Below are positions 9,531 to 21,873 of a stretch of 64,000 nt of DNA, piece after piece. The notes below the pieces were generated by a model, which saw nothing but the letters and a program-made list of their open reading frames with translations, made no database searches and was not told where the DNA came from. This DNA comes from Lepas anatifera (taxonomy: Eukaryota; Arthropoda; Thecostraca; Lepadidae), in NCBI GenBank assembly GCA_034440635.1, contig JAOTON010001898.1, positions 2,222,001-2,286,000 of the forward strand, in the 5' to 3' direction. A program made the translations under genes and the position numbers. Within the stretch, counting starts at the first letter, position 1. The number at the start of each line of letters is the position of its first letter.

Positions 9531-12440
9531 GCCACAGAACAGAGATAGCACCGAGCCTTGAAAGAGGGACAAACTTTGTTGTAGATTGGTGAGAAGTGTG
9601 CATGAACCGCTTTACTCTTGTCGCCCATTTAATCGTTTAATCCTATTTATGCCCATGTAACTCTATGCAATATCATAGTATGTTACCATATTGCTATAAT
9701 ATATGTCTTAACTATACTATCTTATGCCTGTATTATTCACTCGCCCATGAAAAGGAGAGTTGAATGGCGAACCGTTTGAACTGTCCACCGCTGGCTCATT
9801 ACTCTGGAAAAACCTAACACGTGCGACGCGATGACCTCCAAAACTCCAATTCCACATGACATGGCGATCTGTGGATGATCTTAAGACCAAGTTAATCGGA
9901 TAGGTGGTCTCATGTTTGGCCATGTGAAATAGGCTTTCGCACACCGTAACAAGCATATGAGATTACTTTTGCCATATCAAGCTATCACAGAGATTGCTAT
10001 CAAATAATGAGAAAACCAATTACAGCATTAAACACAAACGCAAACGGCGTGAAAGCATCACCTGGGATTAGTCTCGTAGCTTACCAGTACTTGAAGCATG
10101 ATCAACAGCTGCCTGCGCCCTCGTCTTCGGCCAGTGGCGAACTCGGTAGGAAGTGGTGGAACGGCGCGACCTCGCATCACCGTTTTATAGCTGAAGTCGT
10201 TTCCGTTTGACGCATTCCCCTCAGCACTCCGCCGGGTCCTCCGTCATTTCCAGTGTTTGGCCAAGCAAACGGCATACGTGAGACTATCGGGCGGGTGGAG
10301 AGGGAAAAGGTCGGCTGCGGCAAAGGCGCACGATCCGGTACTTGTGGACAAGCATCTTCTGAAGTGTTCAATGGCTTTGATATGTAATTAGGCTCTTTTT
10401 CTGATTGTTACCTGTTGGAGAACTGATCGTTGCCGAGGCGTACCTGCCTCAACCTTTTCGTCTCTAGGTCGAAAGCGCTGGGCGAGCTTTGTTAGAGATG
10501 ACGTGGTACCGTGTGCACATTGCATTGGGAGCTCTGTTTGTCCATTCGCTGGGACCTGATTGCGGACGTGAGGCACTCGTGGACTAGGCTGGTCAGGAAA
10601 CATATCTGCTAGACGTACCGGAAACAAAGCAATACAGTGGCAATAAATCCCCGGAGACGTTTTTCAAATGCATGAACTCAATGTAGCTATTTGTCTTCAC
10701 AATATATCTTGAAGAGAGAGAGAGGCTGCAGTAGAGTCTCTCACCTCTGCCACCTGAAAACGTCATTGCAAAGAAAATTAAAATCCAATTCGGTACATAT
10801 TTTCAGTCCCTCATCCAGACCAATCCGTTCTTACACTACGATTATGAATCCAAATCCGATCTAGATCGGAAAAAATTCAGACTTTGTCAACAGAAATTTG
10901 AATGCAAACCCATTTCCAGATCCAAATTAACCGGCTATTCTGGCACATTCAACATAAGAGCATGCACGCATGTATAATATTGGTTCGAATATCCATATGA
11001 GTCGTGCCCGGCACGATGGCTACCCCTCTCAATAAAACCAAACTCTGGCTCACTGATTCAATTGGGGATCCAAAATTAAGTGAGTTAACTTGTATATTTA
11101 TGTGAAGTTGTGCGCCCTCAAATCCGACTGTCGTGTTCCGTCCACTGTGTGCCGTTTCGCGACCCCCGGCGGGGAGTTAGGTTCACTGTCTTTCCAGCAG
11201 ATGGCGGGCGTGTGCGCAGACGTATTATGGGTAATTGTCTGGTCCTAGTCGCTGGCAGAGATGGCCTACGCTACGTTACGTTACCGAATTACGTTACGTT
11301 ACAGTTCGATTTTGGCCAAAGCTACGCTACGTAATTACGTTACGTTGTATTTCATCGACCACGGAATTACGGTATTTTAGCTACGGCTTCGGTAAAAATA
11401 TAAAAAAACTATGACAGAAGTTCGAGAAATAGAAGCTGTACTATGAAATAAACTAAAAGGCTTATTTTCTTGCAAACCGAATATCCTGAACCGGAAGTGC
11501 CCCACGTGCACATTCAGACAGATACAGCGCGTGGGCATTGTCCGGTCGCCGGTTTCACACGCTTTGTCATCAGTTGCATTTTGATACACAAGGTCTTTTG
11601 GAGCGGCTGATGCGTGTGATCAATGGTCGTGAATTATTGCCACCGATCAGAAAGGAAAATTTATCAATTCAGAAAGGAAAATTTATAAGTCCATAATGGA
11701 TTGTGGAAACGGTTATGCGACAGTACATGAAGGTACAAGGCAAAATTCAAGAAGGATAGGTAGGTAGGTCAGTAAGCCGGGAAGGACAAGGTACTCCCGA
11801 GAGCTTTCCATTTCAAGGACAGCTTCGGCACTTTATTGTTTATGACGTCCAATTTCTCGCTGTACGAACGATTTGTGAACGGATTTTTTAAAGTTCATCC
11901 GCCAGATTTTGTGTCATGACTCACGTTCTTCATAAGAGTTTCACGAATCAAATATATTGCTAATAATTGCCAAACAACTGTCCCGCACTAGAGAAAGTGA
12001 GAGATCCGCGAGTACAAGAATGTCAATAAATGAATCAGCTGTAATCAAGGTCCTAAGACGCGGTATCGCACGTACCAGCTCCAAAGGCATGCCTGGTTTG
12101 CTGATTTAACCAGCCAGTAGGTACTCGCCTCCGAATGAATGAAGTATTAGAGATGTCAATCAAGAAGCACACGTTAGGTTTGCCACGGTGTTAGGCAGAT
12201 TCAGCGAAATCGCAAAGTGCCTAATATTACATTTGTTGACGGTTAGGGCTGCGAACGTGGAATCTCAGAAACGCAAATCATCGGGTCTTTGACCCAGTGA
12301 TCCGAAAAAGGAATATTCTCTGTAACTTAAACATCGAGTCAAATTATATTTATTCCACATAAAAACATACCTACTCCGACATGTAAAACTGGCTAGTCAG
12401 TGACTAGTGTGCCTCTGTGGCAACACCGCCACTGCGTATT
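9531..12440. other. Long stretch with no recognised gene
   Basis: Short open frames on both strands have no recognisable motifs or consistent codon pattern. A short GA run lies near 10709, an ACGTT-rich tandem repeat at about 11269-11347, and a CTCF-like CCAGCAGATGGCG near 11196. It may hold an upstream exon or distant regulatory DNA, but I cannot show that. Confidence 0.4.
11269..11347. repeat. ACGTTACGTT simple repeat
   Basis: Tandem TACGTTACGTTAC units, interrupted in the middle by a short unique stretch. Confidence 0.7.
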
Positions 12441-12797
12441 ATGTATTCAGTACTTTATCTGTATATTGACTGTTTCGTCGTTTCACAGCTGCTGGTTCTT
12501 GCGGCCCTGGTAGCCGTGGTGTCTGTTGGTGGCAACTACGGTCAGAAAAACTACGGTAGCCACAACTACTACCCTGACCGCTACGGAAACCGTGGAGGCT
12601 ACAATGGCTACAAGGGCTATGGCAATTATCAAGGTTCCAACTCCGACTACGGTCATCGTTACCGCCACCGGCGTTCTGCCGGTCGCCATGGCTACGGCGG
12701 TGGCTACAACAGAGGCTACGGAGGATACAACCGGTACTACAACGGCGGATACAACGGCAGATACAAGGGCAGATACAACAGCAGACATTACGGTTAG
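12441..12797 (+). pseudogene. GY1: Gly/Tyr-rich peptide gene lacking exon 1
   Basis: Exon 2 (12489-12797) is intact: LLVLAALVAVVSVGGNYGQK, a Gly/Tyr/Asn-rich chain, RHRRSAGRHGYGGG, and the end NSRHYG followed by TAG. The acceptor TTTCACAG is kept. The MNAKLA exon, TATA box and leader present in GY3 and GY5 are absent, because homology to the duplicated copy stops near 12445. An ATG at 12441 is in frame through the old intron (MYSVLYLYIDCFVVSQ before LLVLAAL), so a hydrophobic N-terminus could still be made if a promoter lay upstream. Compared with its partner GY5 it has fewer GGY repeats and Arg replacing Gly near the end (GRYKGRY). AATAAA at 12904-12909. I treat it as a 5'-truncated copy. 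Confidence 0.7.
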
Positions 12798-13799
12798 GGG
12801 CATGTAAGGCCTTTCCTTGCAGGACATTGAACAAAAGCTGACTGTGACGTCGTGGAGACCGAAATCTGCTGAAATTGTGGGTGGAAACTGTCATCTGCAG
12901 GTAAATAAATGCTAAGTAAGAAAATAAATTCCACATCAAACACTGGTTTTATCCAACGGAAAAAAATCAAACCCACGCGGTGATACAGCAGAGTGCCATT
13001 TCAAATATTATGGGGTAATTGTCCTCTCTCTTCTAGCAGTGGAGTTTATAACAACTCCATGAAACCATAACGTTATAGGGGGTTAGGATGAATCAAATTA
13101 AACAGTACCTAACACATTAAGACCATCTTGGGGAAAATAAATCAGGGACAAAGCTCACAGCATCGATAGGTTCGTCTTGGTTCAAAAATTCGAACGATAT
13201 GTTGCATGACCTTGTAAGGTCACGTTGTAATATTGACCTGACGCTGACCTAGGGTCAAGGTCAAATAATGACCTTTCAATGTCTTTTTCCAAGTAGTTCA
13301 AACCATGACCATGATCCTAACTATGACACAAAGGAAATGGTTTTCTCCTGTCCTACTTATAAGGTGCAGAATAAAAACTAAAGTGTGACCTTTGATGACC
13401 TCTAGTGACCTTGCTGACCTAGTGACCTTGACCCGGCCTAAAAAATGACAGCATGGTGATTTACATTTTAAAGAATTCTTCAATCATGGCTAGAACATTG
13501 GCATAGCTCTTCTAGAAACCGAAATACACCCTGGTTTCCTCCCCCTCCTTGAACCAGAAGAAAACTCCCTTACATGTGTTTTTAAATGACGTCATAACTC
13601 AATGACCGGACCTGATCTGATGTCAAATTTTGGCCTGAAGCCGTAAAATTGGTCCTTCTTAGAGTGTTGGAAGCGATGCGCGTCCTATTTAAATGCGCTG
13701 GAATTTATTTGCGAAAAACTGAGAGGAAACTCAGTCGGACTCACCAGGCGATAAAGGATTATGCTGCAAAAACAGTGTTTTGGTAATTCTGGCTTGGTA

Positions 13800-14750
13800 T
13801 GATGATAATGTTATAAAAAATTAACCGGCAATCGCTCATAGTATAATGAAATTGGAAATGCCAAATAGTATATTGATATTTCGACGGCGTGTCTTCTTCA
13901 GGAGCAAGTTTTGAATTTGAAAGTCATTGATAGCAATGATTTTTAAATTCAATTTGAATTTAGGGCGAACAGCAAGCAGGTACACGTGAAACAATGTTTA
14001 ACATCTCGCGAAGGATACAGTGTGATGAGTTACCTACAGAAAGACATTTAAAAACTACAGGATACAGAAACTAAACACACATAAAAGCACAGTATGCAAC
14101 AAAACTATGGATGTAACAGTGAGTAAAAACAATTTTCAGCGATGGATGTGTGGTGGTATGGCGAGTGTTTATGCGTGGTGGTTTGGTCTTAAGTGGTATA
14201 AGTGTATGTGTATGGTACTGGTTGTAGGAGGCGCCACGATGAGAATTGCTTATTTATTTATCGTGGCGCATCGTGGCGCCTCCTACAACCAGTACCATAC
14301 ACATACACTTATACCACTTAAGACCAAACCACCACGCATAAACACTCGCCATACCACCACACATCCATCGCTGAAAATTGTTTTTACTCACTGTTACATC
14401 CATAGTTTTGTTGCATACTGTGCTTTTATGTGTGTTTAGTTTCTGTATCCTGTAGTTTTTAAATGTCTTTCTGTAGGTAACTCATCACACTGTATCCTTC
14501 GCGAGATGTTAAACATTGTTTTCACGTGTACCTGCTTGCTGTTCGCCCTAATTCAAATTGAATTTAAAAATCATTGCTATCAATGACTTTCAAATTCAAA
14601 ACTTGCTCCTGAAGAAGACACGCCGTCGAAATATCAATATACTATTTGGCATTTCCAATTTCATTATACTATGAGCGATTGCCGGTTAATTTTTTATAAC
14701 ATTATCATCATGACTTTCACGCTCATTACAACACTTCAAACTCTTAAAAC
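13800..14750. mobile_element. Inverted-repeat element, probably Penelope-like copies head to head
   Basis: Two nearly perfect inverted arms of about 440 bp (13800 to about 14240, and about 14269-14711) meet at a short loop. A 38-bp tail follows the right arm. The whole is flanked by the 12-bp direct repeat TCTGGCTTGGTA (13788-13799 and 14751-14762). Copy B lacks it at the matching place (about 55213). Each arm has a hammerhead-like core, CTGAAGA..GAC..GTC..GAAA (14609-14631, and the complement at 13879-13901), typical of Penelope-like retroelement ends. The classification is an inference; there is no reverse transcriptase here. Confidence 0.6.
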
Positions 14751-15159
14751 TCTGGCTTGGTAGGGGTTTTTTTGGAAGGAATAAATCAGTCCAAAGTGTC
14801 AAGTGCCCTAAAACGGTCCACTGAATGCTTTCCCAGGTGCTTTATCCGAAATTTCAACTTTGGCATATCACTCTGGTCAACAGCCAAAATGGATCCGGCA
14901 CGTGAACACCTGTTTCTACCTATTTCGTTACTGCTGATTTGATATTTAGTAACCGTTTTGCCATCGGACCTGGTTTCTGCCCCAGAGCATACCTGGTGTA
15001 TAGCCCCTTCAGTCTCCATACACTGTCATCAGCCTAGCCTTTTGTGAAAAAAATATAGATCAAGGATGTCGAGAACCCGGATTATCTGCACTCAGACAAT
15101 GCAGCTTATCAATATACATGTGAATTTATTGCAACGGAAGACTACCTCGCATTCAAGTG

Positions 15160-15670
15160 CATGAACATTGTACATTGAACAATGATTGCGCTCGGTCGCA
15201 CAAGCTCGCCGGTATTTTAGACCTAGAGGTGACGTCGCAACATTATATGATGAGGATTTTATGTCACACTCACCGCCCTTGAAAGTCGAGTCTAAGTAAA
15301 AAGTCATAGGTCAAGGTCATTCCACCATTTCAAGGTCATTGACCCTAGTGCCTTTGGTCGGTTGACGCCGCCTAATATGACGTATATCATGCTATGACAT
15401 CATACGCTAGGTCACTCAATCTTGAGCTCAAGGTTGCAGGTTCAAGACAAAGGTCATCGGTCAAGGTCAAACCTGATTTTCCGCCCTACAGTTGCCATAG
15501 TGCTAGTTGCAGAACACGTTATAGGCAAAATGTAATATTTTGACGTCAAAGGTCAATGGCCTTGAACTAACTTGCCCTCAAAGTTTCAGAGAACATTGCC
15601 TCAGACCTTTTCGCTGTTGCCTTAGGTTACTTTCTCTCCATATCCGGCTTCTCATCGCATAATTACGGCA
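15160..15670. repeat. Repeat X-related copy, left part
   Basis: Diverged AGGTCA-rich sequence collinear with the core of repeat X. It is split by the hAT-like element and continues at 21971. The uninterrupted equivalent is at about 55620-56290. Confidence 0.55.
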
Positions 15671-15899
15671 ATTCCCAACAGTGACGGATCCAAGGGGGCC
15701 CAGGGGGCCCGGGCCCCCCTTAGCTCCGAAGCGCCCCTGTAAAGCTCAGCTCGTATCGGGCGCCGAAGGCGCCCGATATGAGCGGCGCGCCTGTACCCAT
15801 TTCGTACGCCAAGGTGGTAGATACCACTTATTCCACTTGAATGAACACATACTCCTTAAAACCATGGCAAAGCGCCCCTGCCCAAACACTAGACGCCTT

Positions 15900-18800
15900 T
15901 ACTGGTCTTTTGCGCCCCAGTAAAATGTTGAAGATGAAATTTAGAAAGCTAACAAAAACGCCCCGGCAAAGAAAAGGCGCCACTAGATAGCAAGATTGCG
16001 CCATGGGGAACTAATGCACCCCTGAGTAGCCTAGGCGCCCCCTGGATGAAGCGCCCCTGGGTAGCCTAGGCGCCCCCTGGATGAAGCACCCTACGGATAC
16101 CATATGCGCCCTTGGCTAGGGAAGGCGCCCCTGGGCAGCAAAGGCAAATCTGGGTAACATAGGTGAACTGGACAGCATAAGCGCCCTTTAGATAGAAATA
16201 GGCGCTTTAGGAAAATAAAATGCTCACCTTCGGTAGAAAAAGGCGCCCTTTGATAGCCTAGGCGCCCACTGGAAAAAGCGCCCTAAGGATGTCATATGCA
16301 CCCTTGGATAGTAAAGGCGCCCCTGGACAGCAAAGACAACCCTGGATAACACAATTGCTGTGGACAGCAAAGGCGCCCCTAGGACGGCAGCCCTTCGATA
16401 GAAAAACCGCCTTTGTATAGCCTAGGCGCCCCCTGGATGAAGCGCCCTACGGATATCATATGCGCCCTTGGCTGGGAAAGGCGCCCCTGGGCTGCAAAGG
16501 CAAATCTTGGTAACATAGGTGCCCTGGACAGCATAAGCGCCCCTTAGATAGAAATAGGCGCTTTAGAAAATAAAATGCTCACCTTGGGTAGAAAAAGGCG
16601 CCCTTTGATAGCCTAGGCGCCCACTGGAAAACGCGCCCTACGGATGTCATATGCACCCTTGGATAGCAAAGGCGCCCCTGGACAGCAAAGACAACCCTAA
16701 GTGCTGTGGACAGCAAAGGCGCCCCTGGGTAGCAAAGGCGCCCCTAGGAAGGCACCCCTTCGATAGAAAAGCCGCCTTTGGATAGCCTAGACGCCCCCTG
16801 GATAAACTAGGAGCCCAAGAAGGAAAACGAGCGCCCCACTGGGAAGTACAGGCGCCCTCTGTATAACATAGATGTCCCTTATCCACCTTCAGGTGCCCTG
16901 CATTGGAGCAGCGCCCACCAAGAGCAAAGGCACCCCTGGAAAAAAGCCGCCTCCTGGTATCAAAGGCGCTCCTAGATAACATATGCACCCCTTAGATAGG
17001 AATAGGCGCTCCAGGAAAGCAAAATGCGCCCCTTGGTTAAGAAAGGTGCCCTTGGATAGCAAAGGCGTCCCTGGACAGCAAAGGCAAATCTGGGAAACAT
17101 AGGTGCCCTGGACAGAATAGGAGCCCCTTAGATAGAAATAGGCACTTCAGGAAAATAAATGCAGCCCTTGGATAGAAAAAGTGCCCTTTGATAGTCCAGG
17201 CGCCCACTGGATAAAGCGCCGACGGATATCATATGCACTTTTAGATAGCAAAGGCGCCACTGGACAGCAAAGACAACCCTGGATAACACAAGTGCTTTGG
17301 ACAGCAAAGGAACCCTGGATAGCAAAGGCGCCCCTAGGAAGGCACCCCTTCGAAAGCAAAGGCGCCTTTGGATAGCCTATGCGCTCCCTAGATAAACTAG
17401 GTGCCTGAGAAGAAAAATGAGCGCCCCATTGGAAAGTACAGGCTCCCCCTGTATAACATAGATGTCCCTTATCCATCTTCAGCTACCCTGGATTAGAGCA
17501 GCGCCCCTCAAGAGCAAAGGCGCCGTATATCAAGGGCACTCCTAGATAATATATGCACTCCTTACACAGAAATAGGCACTTCAGGGAAGTGAAAGGCGGC
17601 CTTTGGTTAGGACGGCGCCCTTGGACAGCCTAGGCGCCCTCTGCATAAAGCGCCCTACAGATATCATATGCGCCCTTGGATAGCAAAGGCGCCCCTGGAC
17701 AGCAAAGTTAACCCTTCATGAAATAGATTATCTGGACAGCATAGGCGGCCATGGATAAACTAGGCGCCTGAGAAAGAAAACAAGCGCCTCACCTGAGAGT
17801 ACAGGCGCCCCCAGGATATCATAGGTGTCCCTTTCCATCTTCAGCTGCCCTACTGTCTATGGTTTGGCACACCTGTCTGACAGTCGCGCGCTCTGTTACA
17901 GGGCTCGAGCGCTCAATTTGAGCATTGACTGCCTTTAACCACATTTTATTAACCTATAACTGAAGGCTTAGTGCTCCATCGCTGCAACTGGGTGCCTTTT
18001 TCAGTATGTGCGCCCCGTTTCCGAGAATGCTGCCCTCACCAACCAGCAGTCCTCCCCGCTCAGCAGATGAGCGCCTCTTTCTGATAACTAGGCACTTTTT
18101 TCAGTGTTCGAGCGCCTTATTTTAGAATTCTTATTCTCCATCTACTTTGGGCTCCTACTGGATTGCAGAGGCGCCCCCCCCCAAGTGCAAAGGCGCACCT
18201 GGATAGAAAAATGCGCCCCATGTTTGCAAAGGCGCTCCAAGATAGCATATGTTCCCCTTAGATGGAAATAAGCACTCCAGGAAAGTAAAATGTTCCCTTT
18301 GGGTAGCAAAGGTGCCCCTTAACAGCGAAGGCAGCCCTAGATAACAAAGGTTCTCTGGACAGCATAGGTGCTCTTGGATAAACTGGACAGCATAGTGCGC
18401 CCCTGTGGAGAAAAAAACCGCCTCCTGAATAACCTAGGCACCGCCCCCGAAATATCAGATGCCCGTGGATAGAACAGACTGCCTTGAATAAAACAGCGGC
18501 CCTGGATAGTAAAGGCGCCCTTTGATAGCATAAGCGTTCCTTAGCAACAATATGGGCGCTACATGAGCTCAAGGTTCACGTGAACCTAAGCCCAATAATA
18601 GAGCAATCAATCGATGCCGAAGCACTCCTTAAAGCACGGACGCCAAATTTCCTAGGAAGTAAAGGCGCCTCTGGGTAGCAAAGGCGACCCTCGACAGTGA
18701 TGTAGGTATTCCTGAATAACAGCAGCGTCCCTTGATAAGAATAGCCCCAAGATGGCACAGGTACCCTGTTGATAGGAAAAGCGCCACTGAATATCAGAGG

Positions 18801-19140
18801 CACCCTCTGAATGAGGTGCCCATGGAGAGCATAAGGGCGCCCTATGCATAGCAAAATGCCGCCCCCTGGATAGCCTAAGCGCCCCTTGCATAGGGTAGGC
18901 GCCACTGGGTAGTATAGGTTACCTTGAATAAAAATACGCCCCTCAATACCATGGTGAACGTGGATAAGAAAAAGCTCCCCTTGGGCACTGGGTATCAAAG
19001 GCACCCCCGGAACAGCAAAGATGCCCCTGGATTGCTAGGTTGCGTCCATTGGGGAGCGAAGGCGACCCTGGGTGGCACAGGTGCCTCATCGAAGCAAAGG
19101 CCCCTCCCCAGAGAGCATAGGTGTCCCTGATGAGCACAGG
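15900..19140. repeat. GGCGCCCCTGGATAGCAAA minisatellite array
   Basis: Degenerate units of about 17-20 bp centred on AAAGGCGCCCCTGGATAGC. A higher-order period of about 355 bp is visible: the block starting GATGAAGC(A/G)CCCTACGGAT is at 16080 and again at about 16435, and AATAGGCGCTTTAG at about 16196 and 16554. Long minus-strand open frames across it (for example 16647-16988 and 18576-19004) are products of the repeat. Confidence 0.85.
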
Positions 19141-19169
19141 TACTCCTGGACAGCCCCTAAATGGCGTTG

Positions 19170-19440
19170 CATAATGTTACGATTCTTATTATGACGTATG
19201 CTATAATATCAGAGTAAAGGTTATTCAGTGTTTAGATCAAGGTTACAGGTCAATTTTAAAGGTCACTGGCCTTGATGATCAAGGCTTGATCAAAGGTCAT
19301 TGGTAAGCTTGGGCACAGCAATAGTTATAGCGTAAATTAGGCATAATATGTTGGGTTGTGCTGTAATAGGTCAATGACCTTGAAGGACCTTGACCCCAAA
19401 AATTGCAGACATTGTTTAGAGCCTTCCCTTTTGGCCTCAG
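19170..19440. repeat. Repeat X-related fragment inside hAT1
   Basis: Contains GATCAAGGTTACAGGTCA, AAAGGTCA and GACCTTGAAGGACCTTGACC in the order found in the repeat X core. The ends are not defined. Confidence 0.45.
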
Positions 19441-20290
19441 CCCTGTTCTAGAGTATTCAAGCCCCGTTCCGGCCCGTTGGGGGGGGGTGCTTGAACACCC
19501 CCTCGAGGTCTCCCAGTGGCACGAAAAAACGTCGGCGCGAAGCGACACAGTACTTGTCACACCTTATCATTGATCAATTCCGCAACTTTCCCTCAAAATT
19601 TAAGGTTGCGTCATCTCAGGTCAGGTCACCAGTGCAGGTCAAGTGACCTCACCCCAAAAAATGTTTAAGTTGGCGTAAGTAAGAAAAGGGTGAATCTATC
19701 GAATTCAAACTTGTACCATAAAATGGGCCCAAAAAGTACTAATACATTTATTGCGGAATTTTTCCCATCGATGGCCTAGGGACAGGTACGAATCATGACC
19801 TCTCCATTGAAAATGCATGGAATAAAACGGAAATTTGCCGAAAAATTGCTCTATGTCTGCAGATGCCGCTTGGAATACCTTCGGATTCCCCAAATCATGG
19901 TATCCTAGGCCTCTTTATCGGTTCATGTTGCAAGTTTAGACATGTTACCTCTGAGAGTTCATCTGGGGCTTCCTAAGCAGGTTTTAAGACTTAGGTTAAT
20001 TGCTTTGCAGGAAATATTGATAAAACCCGTATTTTGATACCATTTTTATTGCTATTGTGAGTTGATTCATATGCATTCTGGCTATGCTAGGCTAGATGAC
20101 GACCTTGACCTAGCCTTAAGTCAGGTCATTTTTATGTTTTGACCTAGTATAGTCATATTATGCATTATTTGATGATTCGCCGTAACGAGAGGAAGCGAAG
20201 TGTGCCTAAAAATGATTCTAGCTCAACTCTGGCAGATGCTAGAGTATATACACAGAGACATGTTGTAAGCTTTGTCTCGGGGGAGGGACC
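19440..20290. other. hAT1 interior, unique-looking
   Basis: No gene. It includes scattered GGTCA motifs near 19610-19650 and 20110-20150. Nothing else is recognised. Confidence 0.35.
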
Positions 20291-21010
20291 CCAGCGCTGA
20301 TCGCGGGAAAAATCCCCAATGGCCCCCAGGGGCCCTCAGGGAGTCAGGAAATCTGGCGTGGGTGCAATCCGGTAGGAGGGATTTTGGGTCTCCAAAATCA
20401 GCTGAGGGGCCCGTTTCAGTTCAGGGGGCCCAGATAAGGGCCTCCGACGAGCTCATTTGACCTCAGTGCCAACACAGGATTCTCAAGACTAGCGTGGGGT
20501 GCCTACCTATTTAAACGGTTTCTAAATAAGCTCAGGCACCCAAAACTAACCCCGGGGTCCAATTTTCAACTCATGGGGCCCAGACACTCTGAGGGGAACC
20601 TGCAGAAGCTCAGAAGGCCCATAAAACTAATAGGGCCAGACTAGCTGGGTGCCTCGACGAACTAGTGCCCAGATACGCACAACGGGCCCCAAACAAGCTG
20701 AAGGGATCTATATCAGTTAAACGAAAACAATACCAACCCAGGGGACCCTGACCAGCTTAAGGAACCCTAATCCAGCTTGGGGCTCAGAGCTCAGAGCTCC
20801 AGCTTTTAGCTCAGAGGGCCCAGGACCGGTTGAGGGGGCCCTATATCAATAAAAGGGCCCAAAGAGCTGGCTTCAGCGGCGACATATAGGTTTCAAGTTC
20901 AGTGTGAGAGCCTGGTTAACTAAAGCGGTCCCAGATCAGCTGAGGGGACTCGATATAAACTCATCGAAGTCAACGAAAACTCAGGGGCCCAGGCCCGCAG
21001 AGGTTCTGCG
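20290..21010. repeat. GGGCCC/CAGCTCA minisatellite
   Basis: Degenerate units of the form GGGGCCCAGATCAGCTCA, about 20-30 bp apart. Related arrays lie at 26460-26921, 27952-28815, 60640-61093 and 62124-63010. The reverse-complement form is at about 48780-49480. Confidence 0.75.
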
Positions 21011-21345
21011 GCCTATGAGGCTCAGGTTAGCGTCAATCGGGTATTTCAGTATTGAGCCGTTAGCCAGGACAACTGTGATAAGTGGAGGTGGTGGATACGA
21101 CACCTCAGTTTTTACCATGACCGAATATAACTGTATTATTTGCTCATCGTGCTTCAGTTAGTGTCAGTGGGTGCTTTCAGCATCTTCTACCACGGTACCA
21201 GTCGTTAGCTGGCCCGAAATATGCTTGATGGTAAACGTGAACATGTCCTCACTGAGAGGAAGCTTTCATGAAAATAAGCATTTACAAATCCTTTTTTAAA
21301 TGCGTTCTTCATTGACACTGGCCGCCTTTTGGGTGTTAAATTGGC

Positions 21346-21873
21346 CAGTGGCGGATCCAAGGGGGAGGGGAAAAAGGCATTCCCCAAACGAAAAGCTCGG
21401 GGCAAAACTGCGTTTTCGCCCCCCAAAGCGATCGACCTCCTTTTTCCCTTACTCCTTCTTAGTTTATAAGCAAGATTTTGGTGTTCCAACTCTCAACTTC
21501 AAACAGAACATAGGTTGATAAGATGTTCCCTGGCCTGTCCCCTCGAATCCGGAAATGTAGAAAACACTGAAGATTATATATTCGGGCACAGCCCTTCATC
21601 AGAATCATGGAGCAAATATCAATAATTCTCAGTTATAGTATAGCCAGACCTCCATAGTATAGCAAGTCATAGTATAGCCAGCCTTGGATAGGAAGAAGTA
21701 TCTCGAGCCCATATTTTTCACCCCGTGAATTTTTTTTTGGCTTTTCGCCTCAAATACCCAAAGTTCTACGGGCAAGTGATATTGGTAGCGCAGCTTTTTA
21801 CTGCGTGACGTTTTTTTTTTGCTTTTCGACTTTGGTTTGCTCCTCCCAAACCGACCGGCTAGATCCGCCCCTG
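21346..21873. mobile_element. Nested hAT-like element, 528 bp
   Basis: The ends are CAGTGGCGGATCCAAGGGGG and CTAGATCCGCCCCTG (reverse complement CAGGGGCGGATCTAG). The flanks are AAATTGGC (21338-21345) and CAATTGGC (21874-21881). The hAT1-related fragment near 48280 carries the same flanks joined (GCGCCAATTT then ACCACCCAA), with the 8-bp target present once. That is an empty site confirming the boundaries. Confidence 0.8.

Noticed and set aside
16647..19137. Minus-strand frames of 60-142 codons rich in SKGCLPRGAFA and LSRAP
   Set aside because: They are repeat translations of the GGCGCC minisatellite inside hAT1.
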